DNA of 64,000 bases from Castellaniella sp041677825 (GTDB lineage: Bacteria; Pseudomonadota; Gammaproteobacteria; Burkholderiales; Burkholderiaceae_B). The position numbers were made by a program, and so were the translations under genes. The stretch is from positions 84,348 to 148,347 of the forward strand of contig NZ_JBAYPG010000004.1 in NCBI RefSeq assembly GCF_041677825.1, in the 5' to 3' direction. Each line of letters starts with the position of its first letter. The stretch's first letter is position 1. Under the pieces are notes generated by a model. That model saw nothing but the letters and a program-made list of their open reading frames with translations. It searched no databases and was not told where the DNA came from. Positions 8,716 through 17,608 of the stretch are shown here, in pieces.

Positions 8716-9015
8716 ATGCGTGTGGTTCCCTACCCCAGTCCAGGCGAAATCCTGCTGGAAGAATTTCTGAAACCCATGGGCATTACGCAATATCGCCTGG
8801 CAAAGGAAATTGGCGTGTCTCAGCGCAGGATAGGTGAAATCGTCACCGGCAAGCGAACGGTGACGGTAGACACAGGTCTGCGCCTGTCGCGTTATTTCGG
8901 AACTTCGGATGGCTTCTGGTCTGGCTTGCAGCTGGATTATGACCAGGCCCACGCGAAGGACAAGCTGGCTGCTGTGCTGGCCAGCATTCATCCGGCTGAA
9001 TACGAGCACCCATAA
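8716..9015 (+). CDS. higA: Type II antitoxin, HigA family HTH protein
   Basis: 99 residues from the ATG at 8716, which follows the ribosome site AGGAGG at 8706-8711. An XRE-type helix-turn-helix lies at about residues 20-55 (ITQYRLAKEIGVSQRRIGEIVTGKR), in the HigA/VapI arrangement starting PSPGEILLEEFLKPMG. The protein would neutralise the HigB toxin and repress the operon. The reading frame is open further upstream, but that stretch overlaps hsdS and higB and is not coding. Confidence 0.94.
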   Translation: MRVVPYPSPGEILLEEFLKPMGITQYRLAKEIGVSQRRIGEIVTGKRTVTVDTGLRLSRYFGTSDGFWSGLQLDYDQAHAKDKLAAVLASIHPAEYEHP

Positions 9016-9043
9016 AGAACGCCCGGCAAACGGCGCATCAGCC

Positions 9044-12000
9044 ATGACCGAAGACCAACTCGAACAGGAAGCCCTGGGCTGGCTGGCCGAAGTCGGCTAC
9101 AGCATCTACAGCGGCCCGGATATCGCCGACGATGGCCCGGACCCGCAGCGCAGCGGCTACACGCGGGTCATTCTGCCGTACCGCCTGCGTGCCGCCATCG
9201 ACCGCCTGAATCCCGACATTCCTGCAGTTGCCCGGGCAGACGCGATCCAGCAAGTGGAAAACCTGGATACCCCTGTTCAGTTGGCCGCCAACCGTGCTTT
9301 CCACAAACTGCTGATCAACGGCGTGCCTGTGCAGTATCAGAAAGACGGCGAGACCCGGGGCGACCTGGTGCGCTTGGTGGACTGGGCCACTCCGGCCAAC
9401 AACGAGTTCTGGGCGGTCAACCAGTTCACCATCAAAGGCCCGCATCACACGCGTCGGCCCGACGTCATCCTGTTCGTCAACGGCCTGCCACTGGTACTGC
9501 TGGAACTGAAGAACAACACTGATGAAAACGCGGACATCTGGAAGGCCTACGACCAGATTCAAACCTACAAGGCGCAGATTCCGGACGTCTTTGAATACAA
9601 CGAAATCCTGGTCATCTCGGATGGCTCGGAGGCCCGCTTCGGGTCGCTGTCGGCCAATGCCGAACGCTTCATGCAATGGCGCACCATCGATGGCGTCACG
9701 CTTGACCCCCTGGGTCAGTACAATGAGCTGGAAACCCTGGTGCGCGGGCTGCTGGCCCCTGCCTGGCTGCTGGACTACCTGCGCTACTTTGTTCTGTTCG
9801 AAGACGACGGCACGCTCGTCAAGAAAATTGCCGGCTACCATCAGTATCATGCCGTGCGCCTGGCCGTGGAACACGTCGTGCAGGCATCCCACCTGCAGGC
9901 CGGTGCGGCGGGGCGCGGCAAGGGCGGCGTGGTCTGGCATACCCAGGGCAGCGGCAAGAGCATCACCATGACGTGTTTTGCGGCACGGGTGATGCAGGAG
10001 CCCGCCATGCAGAACCCCACCATTGTGGTCATCACGGACCGCAATGATCTGGATGGGCAGCTCTTTGGCGTTTTCAGCCTGGCTCAGGATTTGCTGCGCG
10101 AGCAACCCGTGCAGGCCACCACGCGCCAGGAGCTCCGCGCCTTGCTGTCCAACCGGCCCTCGGGTGGCATTGTCTTTGCCACTATCCAGAAATTCATGCC
10201 GGGTGAGGACGAGGACACGTTCCCACAGCTGTCCGATCGCCGCAATATCGTCGTCATCGCAGACGAAGCCCACCGCACGCAGTATGGCTTCGAGGCTCGG
10301 CTGAAAGAACGCAAGCCCAAGCGAGCAGGCGCTACCACGGTACTGAATTTGGGTGCCAGTGAGCATCCCACTACGGTGCTGGCCGCCGAGTTTGCCGGCG
10401 CACAGGATTACCAGGTCAGCTATCAGGTCGGCTACGCTCAGCACCTGCGCGATGCCCTGCCCAATGCAACATTCGTGGCCTTTACCGGTACCCCGGTCAG
10501 AGGTGCCGACCACGACACGCGGGCGGTGTTTGGTGACTACATCCATGTCTACGATATGCAGCAGGCTAAGGAAGACGGCGCGACAGTCGCCATCTACTAT
10601 GAATCGCGCCTGGCGAAAGTGCGCCTGAATGACGCCGACCTGGAAACCCTGGACGATGAAGTCGATGAACTGGCCGAAGATGAAGAGGAGCAAGACCAGG
10701 CGCGTTTGAAGTCCAGGTGGGCGGCGCTGGAAAAAGTGGTCGGTGCCGAACGGCGCGTTGCCAGCGTGGCGGCTGATCTGGTCACGCACTTTGAAGAGCG
10801 CAACAAGGCCCAGCATGGCAAGGCGATGATCGTAGCCATGAGCCGCGATATCTGCGTGCACCTGTACAACGAGATCATCAAGCTGCGCCCTGACTGGCAC
10901 GAGGCAGACCCGGAGAAGGGTGCCATCAAGGTCATCATGACGGGCAGCGCTAGCGACAAGGCGCTGCTGCGCCCCCACATCTACAGCGCTCAGGTGAAAA
11001 AGCGCCTGGAAAAACGCTTCAAGGATCCGTCCGACCCGCTCAACATGGTCATCGTGCGCGACATGTGGCTGACCGGGTTTGACGCCCCCTGCGTGCACAC
11101 GATGTATATCGACAAACCCATGAAGGGTCACAACCTGATGCAGGCTATTGCCCGGGTGAACCGGGTGTTCCGCGACAAGCAGGGGGGTCTCGTGGTCGAT
11201 TACATCGGCATCGGCAATGAGCTGAAAGCCGCCATGAGGGAATACACGGCCAGCAAGGGTCGCGGGAAACCCACTGTGGATGCGTGCGAAGCCCTGTCCG
11301 TCATGCTGGAAAAGCTGGATGTCCTGCGCACCATGCTGCACGGCTACGACTATTCCGGCTTCAAGACCGGCGGCCACAAGGCCCTGGCAGGGGCCGCCAA
11401 TCACATCCTGTCGCTGCGTCCACCGCCGGGGCAAAAGGATGCCAAACTGGATGGCAAGAAGCGTTTTGCAGATGCCGCGCTGGCGCTGAGCAAGGCATTT
11501 TCCCTGTGCTGCACGCTGGAAGAAGCCAAGGCGCTGCGTGATGAGGTTGCCTTCATGCAGGCGGTGAAGGTCATTCTGACCAAGCGCGACATCAGCGCGC
11601 AGAAGAAGATCGATGAACAGCGCGAAGTGGCCATTCGTCAAATCATCAACCAGGCGGTCGTCAGTGAGAGCGTGGTCGATATCTTCGATGCCGTGGGCCT
11701 GGAAAAGCCCAATATCGGGCTGCTTGACGATGAATTCCTGGCCCAGGTGCAGAACCTGCCCGAGCGCAATCTGGCCGTCGAGCTGCTGGAGCGCCTGCTG
11801 GAAGGCGAGATCAAGAGCAAGTTCGCCAGCAACGTGGTGCAGCAGAAGAAGTTCTCGGAGATGCTGGGCAGAGTCATCACGCGCTACCAGAACCGCAGTA
11901 TCGAGACTGCCCAGGTGATGGAAGAATTGGTCGAAATGGCCAAGAAGTTCCGGGAAGCTGCGAACCGTGGGGAGGCACTCGGCCTGAGCGAAGATGAAAT

Positions 12001-12340
12001 CCGTTTCTATGATGCCTTGGTCAACAACGAGTCAGCTGTGCGCGAATTGACAGATGGGACGCTGAAGAAAATCGCCCACGAGTTGACAGAGAGCCTGCGC
12101 AAAAATATCACGGTCGACTGGTCAAAGCGCGAGAGTGTGCGCGCCAGCCTGCGGCTGATAGTGAAGCGGATATTGCGCAAGTACAAGTACCCTCCGGATA
12201 GAGCGGATGAGGCTGTAGAGCTCGTCCTGAGGCAAGCCGAGGTACTCGGCGAGGTTTGGTCGGCGCAGGCTTGCGAATTCACCCATCGGTTTCCTCTTGA
12301 AACTTCTGCTGCTGCCCCCATTTGCATGGCATGGAAATGA
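9044..12340 (+). CDS. hsdR: Type I restriction-modification system endonuclease/translocase subunit HsdR
   Basis: 1098 residues from ATG 9044; the open frame continues upstream but that part overlaps higA. The N-terminal nuclease domain has the D...ExK pattern (D140, E154-L-K156 in PDVILFVNGLPLVLLELKN). A superfamily-2 motor follows: Walker A QGSGKS (301-306), DEAH box in IADEAHRTQYG, motif III FTGTP, and VRDMWLTGFDAP plus QAIARVNR in the second RecA lobe. A helical C-terminal domain ends the protein. It translocates DNA using ATP and cuts at a distance. All motifs are intact. No ribosome site of note precedes the start, and the gene is 28 bases after higA. Confidence 0.96.
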   Translation: MTEDQLEQEALGWLAEVGYSIYSGPDIADDGPDPQRSGYTRVILPYRLRAAIDRLNPDIPAVARADAIQQVENLDTPVQLAANRAFHKLLINGVPVQYQKDGETRGDLVRLVDWATPANNEFWAVNQFTIKGPHHTRRPDVILFVNGLPLVLLELKNNTDENADIWKAYDQIQTYKAQIPDVFEYNEILVISDGSEARFGSLSANAERFMQWRTIDGVTLDPLGQYNELETLVRGLLAPAWLLDYLRYFVLFEDDGTLVKKIAGYHQYHAVRLAVEHVVQASHLQAGAAGRGKGGVVWHTQGSGKSITMTCFAARVMQEPAMQNPTIVVITDRNDLDGQLFGVFSLAQDLLREQPVQATTRQELRALLSNRPSGGIVFATIQKFMPGEDEDTFPQLSDRRNIVVIADEAHRTQYGFEARLKERKPKRAGATTVLNLGASEHPTTVLAAEFAGAQDYQVSYQVGYAQHLRDALPNATFVAFTGTPVRGADHDTRAVFGDYIHVYDMQQAKEDGATVAIYYESRLAKVRLNDADLETLDDEVDELAEDEEEQDQARLKSRWAALEKVVGAERRVASVAADLVTHFEERNKAQHGKAMIVAMSRDICVHLYNEIIKLRPDWHEADPEKGAIKVIMTGSASDKALLRPHIYSAQVKKRLEKRFKDPSDPLNMVIVRDMWLTGFDAPCVHTMYIDKPMKGHNLMQAIARVNRVFRDKQGGLVVDYIGIGNELKAAMREYTASKGRGKPTVDACEALSVMLEKLDVLRTMLHGYDYSGFKTGGHKALAGAANHILSLRPPPGQKDAKLDGKKRFADAALALSKAFSLCCTLEEAKALRDEVAFMQAVKVILTKRDISAQKKIDEQREVAIRQIINQAVVSESVVDIFDAVGLEKPNIGLLDDEFLAQVQNLPERNLAVELLERLLEGEIKSKFASNVVQQKKFSEMLGRVITRYQNRSIETAQVMEELVEMAKKFREAANRGEALGLSEDEIRFYDALVNNESAVRELTDGTLKKIAHELTESLRKNITVDWSKRESVRASLRLIVKRILRKYKYPPDRADEAVELVLRQAEVLGEVWSAQACEFTHRFPLETSAAAPICMAWK

Positions 12341-12396
12341 TGCGGGCCCGGGCGGGCCTGCATCGATCGTCAGCATGGTTAGAAAGGAGATTCGAG

Positions 12397-12831
12397 ATGA
12401 CCAACGATCTGGCTCGCTTCAACCCTTTTGCAGAACTGTCGGGGTTTGAAGAACTGTTCAATCGCTTTCCCGTGGCCTCCCGGCTTGCCCAGCGCGCCGA
12501 AGAGCCACGCATCAATATCGACGTGACCGAATCCGATTCGGCCTACACCGTCAAGGCCGAGGTGCCTGGTGTGCGCAAGGAAGACGTCAAGGTGGCCATC
12601 GAGGGCAACACGGTGTCCATCCGCGTCGAGAAAACGGCCGAAGACATCGAGAAAGAGGGTGAAACCGTCTTGCGTCGCGAACGTTATCGTGGCGTGCAGG
12701 TACGGCGCTTCAGCCTGGCCCATGACATCGACGTGGCCGGGTCCGAAGCACGTTGTACCGACGGCGTGCTCGAACTGTCACTGCCCAAGAAGGTGGCCGA
12801 CAGCACCTCGAAGTGGCTCGAGGTCCGTTGA
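12397..12831 (+). CDS. Small heat shock protein, Hsp20/alpha-crystallin family
   Basis: 144 residues from the ATG at 12397, which has GAAAGGAG upstream. The alpha-crystallin domain runs from about residue 38 (INIDVTESDSAYTVKAEVPGVRKEDVKV) to the conserved A-x-x-x-DGVLEL motif (ARCTDGVLELSLPKK). It would be an ATP-independent holdase chaperone. The gene lies immediately after the restriction-modification island, with 56 bases between; I found no copy of the tRNA-Pro 3' end here that would mark an island boundary. Confidence 0.95.
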   Translation: MTNDLARFNPFAELSGFEELFNRFPVASRLAQRAEEPRINIDVTESDSAYTVKAEVPGVRKEDVKVAIEGNTVSIRVEKTAEDIEKEGETVLRRERYRGVQVRRFSLAHDIDVAGSEARCTDGVLELSLPKKVADSTSKWLEVR

Positions 12832-12856
12832 TCGGGTGCCATCGGCAGTAAAAAGA

Positions 12857-12880
12857 CAGGCCGCCCCTTGGGGCGGCCTG
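12857..12880. terminator. Strong hairpin between convergent genes; likely bidirectional terminator
   Basis: Perfect 11-base arms (CAGGCCGCCCC / GGGGCGGCCTG) around a TT loop. It lies 25 bases after the Hsp20 stop and 20 bases before the stop of the opposing TPP-enzyme gene. A-rich bases precede it on the plus strand, which become a T-run for the minus-strand transcript. Confidence 0.75.
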
Positions 12881-12900
12881 TTCGTTGGCGCGGGAGCCGC

Positions 12901-14538
12901 CTACAGGTTCATGTACCGCGGGTCGAGTTTCACATCGATCAGGCAGGGCGATCGCCCGTCGCGCTCGTTGATGAAACGCATGGCGGCATCCAGATCTTCG
13001 GTGCTGCGAACCGTCATGGATGCAACCCCCATGGCCTGTGCAATGGGTGCGAAATCGGGCGAGCCCAGCATGGTCAGCTCTGGATCCAGGCCTCTCGCAA
13101 CGAACTGCTCGTACTCGGCGCCGTAGCTGCCATCGTTGCACACGACCACCACGAGATTCAGGTTCTGGCGCCGGGCAGTCATGAGTTCGGTCATGCCACC
13201 GAGCTCGAGCCCGCCATCCCCCACCACCAGCAGGGTCGGTTTGCCCGCGCCGGCTACGGACGCGCCGATCGCCGTGGGCAAGCCCAGCCCGATGGCCCCG
13301 TAACAGATGGTGTGGACGAAATCGCGTGGCGTCCTGACCTTGACATCCACCCAGGCAATGTATTCGTAGCGCCCGCCGTCGGTCAGATAGATCCTGTCGT
13401 GGGGAAACCGCGTGTTCAAGGCGTGGAACAGTTCGAGAATATCGACCGTGCCGGGGGCGTTCTGATCGGACAGCCTGGGTTTCTGCCTGTAATTGCGGAT
13501 TCTTTCGGCCAGTTCATCACTGCGATTGGCTGACGCGGGGATCTCGGCTTCGTCCAGCAGTTCGACCATCTGATCTGCAATCCTGCCCGGATCGCCCACC
13601 AGACCTGCCTCGACCGGGGTATACCGGCCGATGTCCCCAGCGTGCGGGCTGATATGCACGATGCGCTTCTTTTGATCGAAGAAACTGCCCAGCCCGCCTG
13701 TATATTTGTTCAGGCCCGCACCAAAGGCGATGATGCAGTCGCTGTTCATCAGGACATCACTGGCAATTTCGTTGCTCAGCGTGCCGCAGATGCCCAGATT
13801 GAAGGGGTCATCGATGAACAGATCCTTGGCACGCACGGTGGTGGCCAGCGGTGCGCCGATTCGCGCGGCAAAGCGTTGTATGGCGTGCTTGGTGGCCTCG
13901 TCGGCCGCCGCGCGGCCCGCGAGCACCACCGGCTGGCGCGCAAAAGCGATGATCCCCACGGCGTGATCCATGTCGTCGCCCAGCGTGGGGGACAGGGTGA
14001 CTTCGGGCAGGCGCAGTGTGTGGCGCTGGTAATCGGCATCCATCCACTGGAAGTTGTAGGGCATGTTGAACACGATGGGCCGGCGCTCGACCCAGGCCCT
14101 GCGAAAGGCCCGGTGCAGGTCCTGAACGATGGTATGCGGGGTACGCAGTTGTTCGAAGCCAATGCCGGCGCTCATCACCAGCTCGCGCTGGTTGATGAAC
14201 TGGATGTGGCTGTGGTCTTCTTCTGCCGTATCACCTGCCAGCAATACCATGGGTGTGGCGGATTTGACGCCTTCGAGCAGGGCCGTGAGGGTGTTGGTGA
14301 GGCCCGGGCCCTGGGTCACGGTGGCCACGCCGATGGTATTGCGGACCTGCGCGTAGCCGACCCCCATGGCGGTCGCGCCGGCTTCATGGACAGCACGCAC
14401 GTAGGTGCCGCCGCAATCGCGCATGTAACTGTCGACCATGTACAGGTTGGCGTCGCCGATCAACCCGAACAGATGCTCGATCCCGACGTCATCCATGGCA
14501 TCTTTCAGCGCACGTGCAATGACTTCATAGACCTTCAT
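12901..14538 (-). CDS. Thiamine-pyrophosphate-dependent enzyme, acetolactate-synthase-like
   Basis: 545 residues from ATG 14538. The three-domain TPP-enzyme fold is clear: the N-terminal PYR domain has the conserved Glu (E52 in RAVHEAGATAMGVGYA), a central domain follows, and the C-terminal PP domain has the TPP motif GDGG (440-443) through CND about 25 residues later. Members include acetolactate synthase, glyoxylate carboligase, sulfoacetaldehyde acetyltransferase and benzoylformate decarboxylase. The exact reaction cannot be assigned. A Bug-family solute-binding protein gene follows 111 bases upstream in the same direction, suggesting uptake and use of an organic acid. There is no adjacent small acetolactate synthase subunit, which argues against branched-chain amino acid synthesis. 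Confidence 0.88.
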   Translation of the reverse strand: MKVYEVIARALKDAMDDVGIEHLFGLIGDANLYMVDSYMRDCGGTYVRAVHEAGATAMGVGYAQVRNTIGVATVTQGPGLTNTLTALLEGVKSATPMVLLAGDTAEEDHSHIQFINQRELVMSAGIGFEQLRTPHTIVQDLHRAFRRAWVERRPIVFNMPYNFQWMDADYQRHTLRLPEVTLSPTLGDDMDHAVGIIAFARQPVVLAGRAAADEATKHAIQRFAARIGAPLATTVRAKDLFIDDPFNLGICGTLSNEIASDVLMNSDCIIAFGAGLNKYTGGLGSFFDQKKRIVHISPHAGDIGRYTPVEAGLVGDPGRIADQMVELLDEAEIPASANRSDELAERIRNYRQKPRLSDQNAPGTVDILELFHALNTRFPHDRIYLTDGGRYEYIAWVDVKVRTPRDFVHTICYGAIGLGLPTAIGASVAGAGKPTLLVVGDGGLELGGMTELMTARRQNLNLVVVVCNDGSYGAEYEQFVARGLDPELTMLGSPDFAPIAQAMGVASMTVRSTEDLDAAMRFINERDGRSPCLIDVKLDPRYMNL

Positions 14539-14649
14539 TGAATGACTCCTGAAATGAATCGAGCCGAGCCCCGCGCCGCAGCCTGGCACGGAGGGTCGGC
14601 TCTTTGAGGACGGATCTGCCGGGCCGGCCTGTTGCCGCCCGGCCATGGA

Positions 14650-15618
14650 TCACTTCTTGATCAGCCCGAGCTTGTCCATGACCTTTCCGGTGGCTTCATT
14701 GCCCTCGGACATGAACTTGGCGAATTCTTCGCCGTTCAGGTAGACCACCTCGTAGCCCTGGTTTTTCATGAAATCACGGTATTGGTCGCTGTGGTTGATG
14801 TCATCGAGCGCGGCTTCGTACTTTTTGGTGACGTCTTCGGGCAGACCCACCGGGGCCACAATGCCACGCCATGCCGAAGCGAGCCAGTCGCTGCCCGTGG
14901 CTTCTTTCAGCGTGGGTACGTCAGGATACAGCGCGACCCGGTCGGTTGCCATCACGGCCAGGGGCGTGGCCTTGCCGGATTCGATCATTGAACGGGCTTC
15001 GGGCAGCGAGACCGGAACGAAGTCTACCCCGCCGGCGACCAGTTCGAGCAGGGCCGGCGCCGCCCCGGCCGAAGGCACCCATTTGACGGAATCAGCCGGG
15101 AGATCGAGGCCATCGAGCATGCCGGCCATGGCCAGATTCCAGACCCCGCCGGTGCCCGTGCCGGATGATTTGAGCTTGCCCGGGTTGTCCTTGATGGCCT
15201 TGACCAGATCATCCATGTTCTTGTAATCGGACGCGGTGCTGACGATTACGGCAGATGGGTCATTGTTCATCAGTGCCAGCGCGGTGTAATCCTTTTCACT
15301 GCGCTTGGTCAGCCCAAGGTTGTGGTTCATGAAGGTTTCTGCACTGACCAGGCCGATGGTGTAGCCATCGGGCTTGGCGCCGGCAATGGTTTCCTGGCCT
15401 ACCACGCCCCCGCCTGCGGGATGGTTGACCACGTTGACCGGCGTATCGAGCCGGTCTTTGAGCATGGCCGCTATGATGCGTGCCGTGGCGTCGGTGCCCC
15501 CGCCTGCTGCATAGGGTACGACCAGCGTGACGGGGCGCTCGGGCCAGGCCGCGTGGGCGGCGCCAGCGGCCACGGTGAGGGCCACGAGACAGGCCAGTTT
15601 CTTGTATTTGGACAGCAT
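14650..15618 (-). CDS. Bug family tripartite tricarboxylate transporter substrate-binding protein
   Basis: 322 residues from ATG 15618, which has a GGAG-type ribosome site. The start gives a signal peptide (MLSKYKKLACLVALTVAAGAAHA, cleavage before AWPERPVT). The family hallmarks PYAAGGGTDATAR and PAGGGVVGQETIAGAKPDGYT are present. Bug/TctC proteins bind carboxylates in the periplasm and deliver them to TctAB. No TctAB pair is adjacent; the only one in the window is at 27156-29133. It lies upstream of the TPP enzyme and downstream of an SDR, all on the minus strand. This copy is clearly diverged from the two other Bug proteins in the window. Confidence 0.94.
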   Translation of the reverse strand: MLSKYKKLACLVALTVAAGAAHAAWPERPVTLVVPYAAGGGTDATARIIAAMLKDRLDTPVNVVNHPAGGGVVGQETIAGAKPDGYTIGLVSAETFMNHNLGLTKRSEKDYTALALMNNDPSAVIVSTASDYKNMDDLVKAIKDNPGKLKSSGTGTGGVWNLAMAGMLDGLDLPADSVKWVPSAGAAPALLELVAGGVDFVPVSLPEARSMIESGKATPLAVMATDRVALYPDVPTLKEATGSDWLASAWRGIVAPVGLPEDVTKKYEAALDDINHSDQYRDFMKNQGYEVVYLNGEEFAKFMSEGNEATGKVMDKLGLIKK

Positions 15619-15837
15619 GCTTGTATCTCCTGTGAGTGATGGGGGCTGGGCCATCGTATCAATTTCACGGCAGGCCCGCCGATTGAATGTTCGGGTCGAT
15701 TTTTGGAAGGGCCAGTTTAGCAAATTGATTGACGATCTGATATCGATTTCTTCGGGACATCCGCAGCGCCCTTGTCGGGGTGGGGGCCTCATGTGGCCGG
15801 TTCCCCCACCTGCGCGAAGCAGTCTGCCGCATGCGCC

Positions 15838-16698
15838 TTACTGGTCTGGAAAATCCGTGGCCAGACCGCGTGCCTTGTTGGCCTGGATGCTGTCGAGCTT
15901 GGCCTGCAGGCGCTCGCTGCCAAACCGGATGGCTGCCGCGCCCACTGCGATGTTCAGCGGTGCGTCTTTTTCCAGTGACAGGTCGAGCATGAGTTGCCCC
16001 ACCCGCCGGGGGTCGCCTGGCTGTTTGCCGCTGATGTCCTTGATGCTCTGCATGCGCGCACGTGCTGTCTCTGCATAGTCTTCGATCACTGAGGGGGTCT
16101 GGTGCAGCGAGCGGCCCGCCCAGTCGGTTCGAAATGGGCCGGGTTCGATGTTGGTGACCTGGATGCCCAGGGGGTTGCATTCCTGAGCCAGGGCATCGGC
16201 CCAGCCTTCGATGGCGTGCTTGGTGGCGGCATAGTAGCCAGAGCCGGCATACCCGCGCAGACCGGCCAGCGATGTGATGTTGAACACGTGCCCTTTGCGC
16301 TGTTCTCGCATGATGGGCAGGATGGCCCGGGTGAGGGCGAACAGGCCGAATACATTGGCATCGAACATGGCGCGGATTTCGGCCTCATCGCCCTCTTCGA
16401 TGGATGATTGGTAGCCGTAGCCGGCATTGTTCACCAGCACATCGATGCGCCCGAATTGCGCGCGGGCCTGCTTGACGGCTGCATCGATCTGGCCCTGCCG
16501 CGTCACGTCGAGCGGCAGAGCCAGAGACTGACCGGGATGTTGGGCCGCCCATGCCTGCAGGTTTTCCGGTCGGCGGGCGGTGGCGACCACTCGCCAGCCG
16601 CATGCCACGACTTGATCAGCCAGTTCGCGGCCAAAGCCGGTAGAACAACCCGAAATGAACCAGACTGGGGTGGGAGATGCGTGATCTGCAGACATCAT
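15838..16698 (-). CDS. SDR-family oxidoreductase
   Basis: 286 residues. A classical short-chain dehydrogenase: cofactor motif GCSTGFG (17-23), NNAG (90-93), catalytic Ser ~143 and Tyr156-x3-Lys160 (YAATK). The sequence HVFNITSLAGLRGYAGSGYYAATKHAIEGWADALAQE is typical of the group often annotated as oxidoreductases or ketoreductases acting on unknown substrates. ATG at 16698 and ATG at 16695 are both possible starts. The gene is divergent from the SDR at 16778 across a 79-base gap, which must hold both promoters. Confidence 0.92.
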   Translation of the reverse strand: MMSADHASPTPVWFISGCSTGFGRELADQVVACGWRVVATARRPENLQAWAAQHPGQSLALPLDVTRQGQIDAAVKQARAQFGRIDVLVNNAGYGYQSSIEEGDEAEIRAMFDANVFGLFALTRAILPIMREQRKGHVFNITSLAGLRGYAGSGYYAATKHAIEGWADALAQECNPLGIQVTNIEPGPFRTDWAGRSLHQTPSVIEDYAETARARMQSIKDISGKQPGDPRRVGQLMLDLSLEKDAPLNIAVGAAAIRFGSERLQAKLDSIQANKARGLATDFPDQ

Positions 16699-16762
16699 GG
16701 GCTCCTGGTTGGTGTGAGATGCGTTGCGGTCCGGTGACTGAAAGACCTATGCTCTTGCATTT

Positions 16763-16769
16763 GGAGGAG
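16763..16769 (+). promoter_or_regulatory. Ribosome binding site that fixes the start of the 16778 gene
   Basis: GGAGGAG lies 8 bases before ATG 16778. An in-frame GTG at 16769 overlaps this site and cannot be the start. Confidence 0.8.
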
Positions 16770-16777
16770 TGTTTATT

Positions 16778-17521
16778 ATGACAGGTCGTCTTGCGGGGAA
16801 GACCGCGCTGCTCACGGCAGCCGGCAATGGAATCGGGCGGGCCACCGCCTTGCGCTTTCAGGCCGAGGGGGCACATGTGATTGCCACTGATATCCAGGCC
16901 GAGCCGCTGCAGTCACTGGCCGGTTGCGAGACCCATGTGCTCGATGTCACCGATTCCGCAGCCATAGGGGCGCTGGTGAAGGCCGTGGGGCGCATCGATG
17001 TGCTGTTCAACTGTGCCGGCTTTGTCGACAGCGGTTCCATTCTTGACTGCTCGCGCGAGGCCTGGGATTTCTCTTTTCGGCTCAATGTCACCTCGATGTA
17101 TGAAATGTGCCGTGCCGTGTTGCCGGGCATGCTCGAGCATGGCGGTGGCTCGATCATCAATGTGGCATCGGTCGCCTCCAGTGTAAAAGGCGTACCCAAC
17201 CGCTTTGTGTATGGCGCCACCAAGGCGGCGGTCATTGGTCTGACCAAAGCCATTGCCGCTGATTTCATTGGCCGTGTGCGTTGCAATGCGATTTGTCCGG
17301 GTACGGTTGAGTCACCCTCGCTCGAGCAGCGCATGCACGAACAGGCCCGGGCACAGGGGCAGACATTCGAGCAGGTCCGGCAGGCGTTCATTGCGCGCCA
17401 GCCTGTGGGCCGGCTGGGCCGGCCCGAGGAAATTGCTGCACTGGCAGCCTATCTGGCGGCCGATGAATCCGCGTACACCAGTGGCACCACGAACATCATC
17501 GATGGTGGCTGGGTCAACTGA
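16778..17521 (+). CDS. SDR dehydrogenase, probable 2-keto-3-deoxy-L-fuconate dehydrogenase
   Basis: 247 residues. Cofactor motif TAAGNGIG, catalytic YGATK, and C-terminal SGTTNIIDGGW. From memory, the overall sequence (GRLAGKTALLTAAGNGIGRA, IDVLFNCAGFV, INVASVASSVKGVPNRFVYG, DESAYTSG) is strikingly close to the DHRS6-like subgroup that includes the Xanthomonas 2-keto-3-deoxy-L-fuconate dehydrogenase. That enzyme oxidises the product of L-fuconate dehydratase to a 2,4-diketo acid. L-fuconate dehydratase is encoded nearby at 19512-20792, which supports the assignment. Orientation is opposite to the dehydratases, and the 3' end faces the IlvD/Edd gene across 87 bases. Confidence 0.82.
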   Translation: MTGRLAGKTALLTAAGNGIGRATALRFQAEGAHVIATDIQAEPLQSLAGCETHVLDVTDSAAIGALVKAVGRIDVLFNCAGFVDSGSILDCSREAWDFSFRLNVTSMYEMCRAVLPGMLEHGGGSIINVASVASSVKGVPNRFVYGATKAAVIGLTKAIAADFIGRVRCNAICPGTVESPSLEQRMHEQARAQGQTFEQVRQAFIARQPVGRLGRPEEIAALAAYLAADESAYTSGTTNIIDGGWVN

Positions 17522-17608
17522 ACCGGCGGCCTGAACCGGTAGCCTGGTCCTGGTGCGCGCCATCCTGCACCTGGGTCAGGGTGGCACGTCCAGCGCAGGA
17601 TGCAGTGT

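Noticed and set aside
9038..11641. An 867-codon open frame antisense to hsdR
   Set aside because: It is a shadow of a high-GC gene in the complementary frame; the sense strand encodes clear HsdR motifs, while the antisense protein has low-complexity composition and no recognisable domain.
5267..12396. Direct repeat of the tRNA-Pro 3' end flanking the restriction island
   Set aside because: I searched by eye around 12341-12396 and within nearby gaps and saw no convincing copy, so an attachment-site pair is not claimed.
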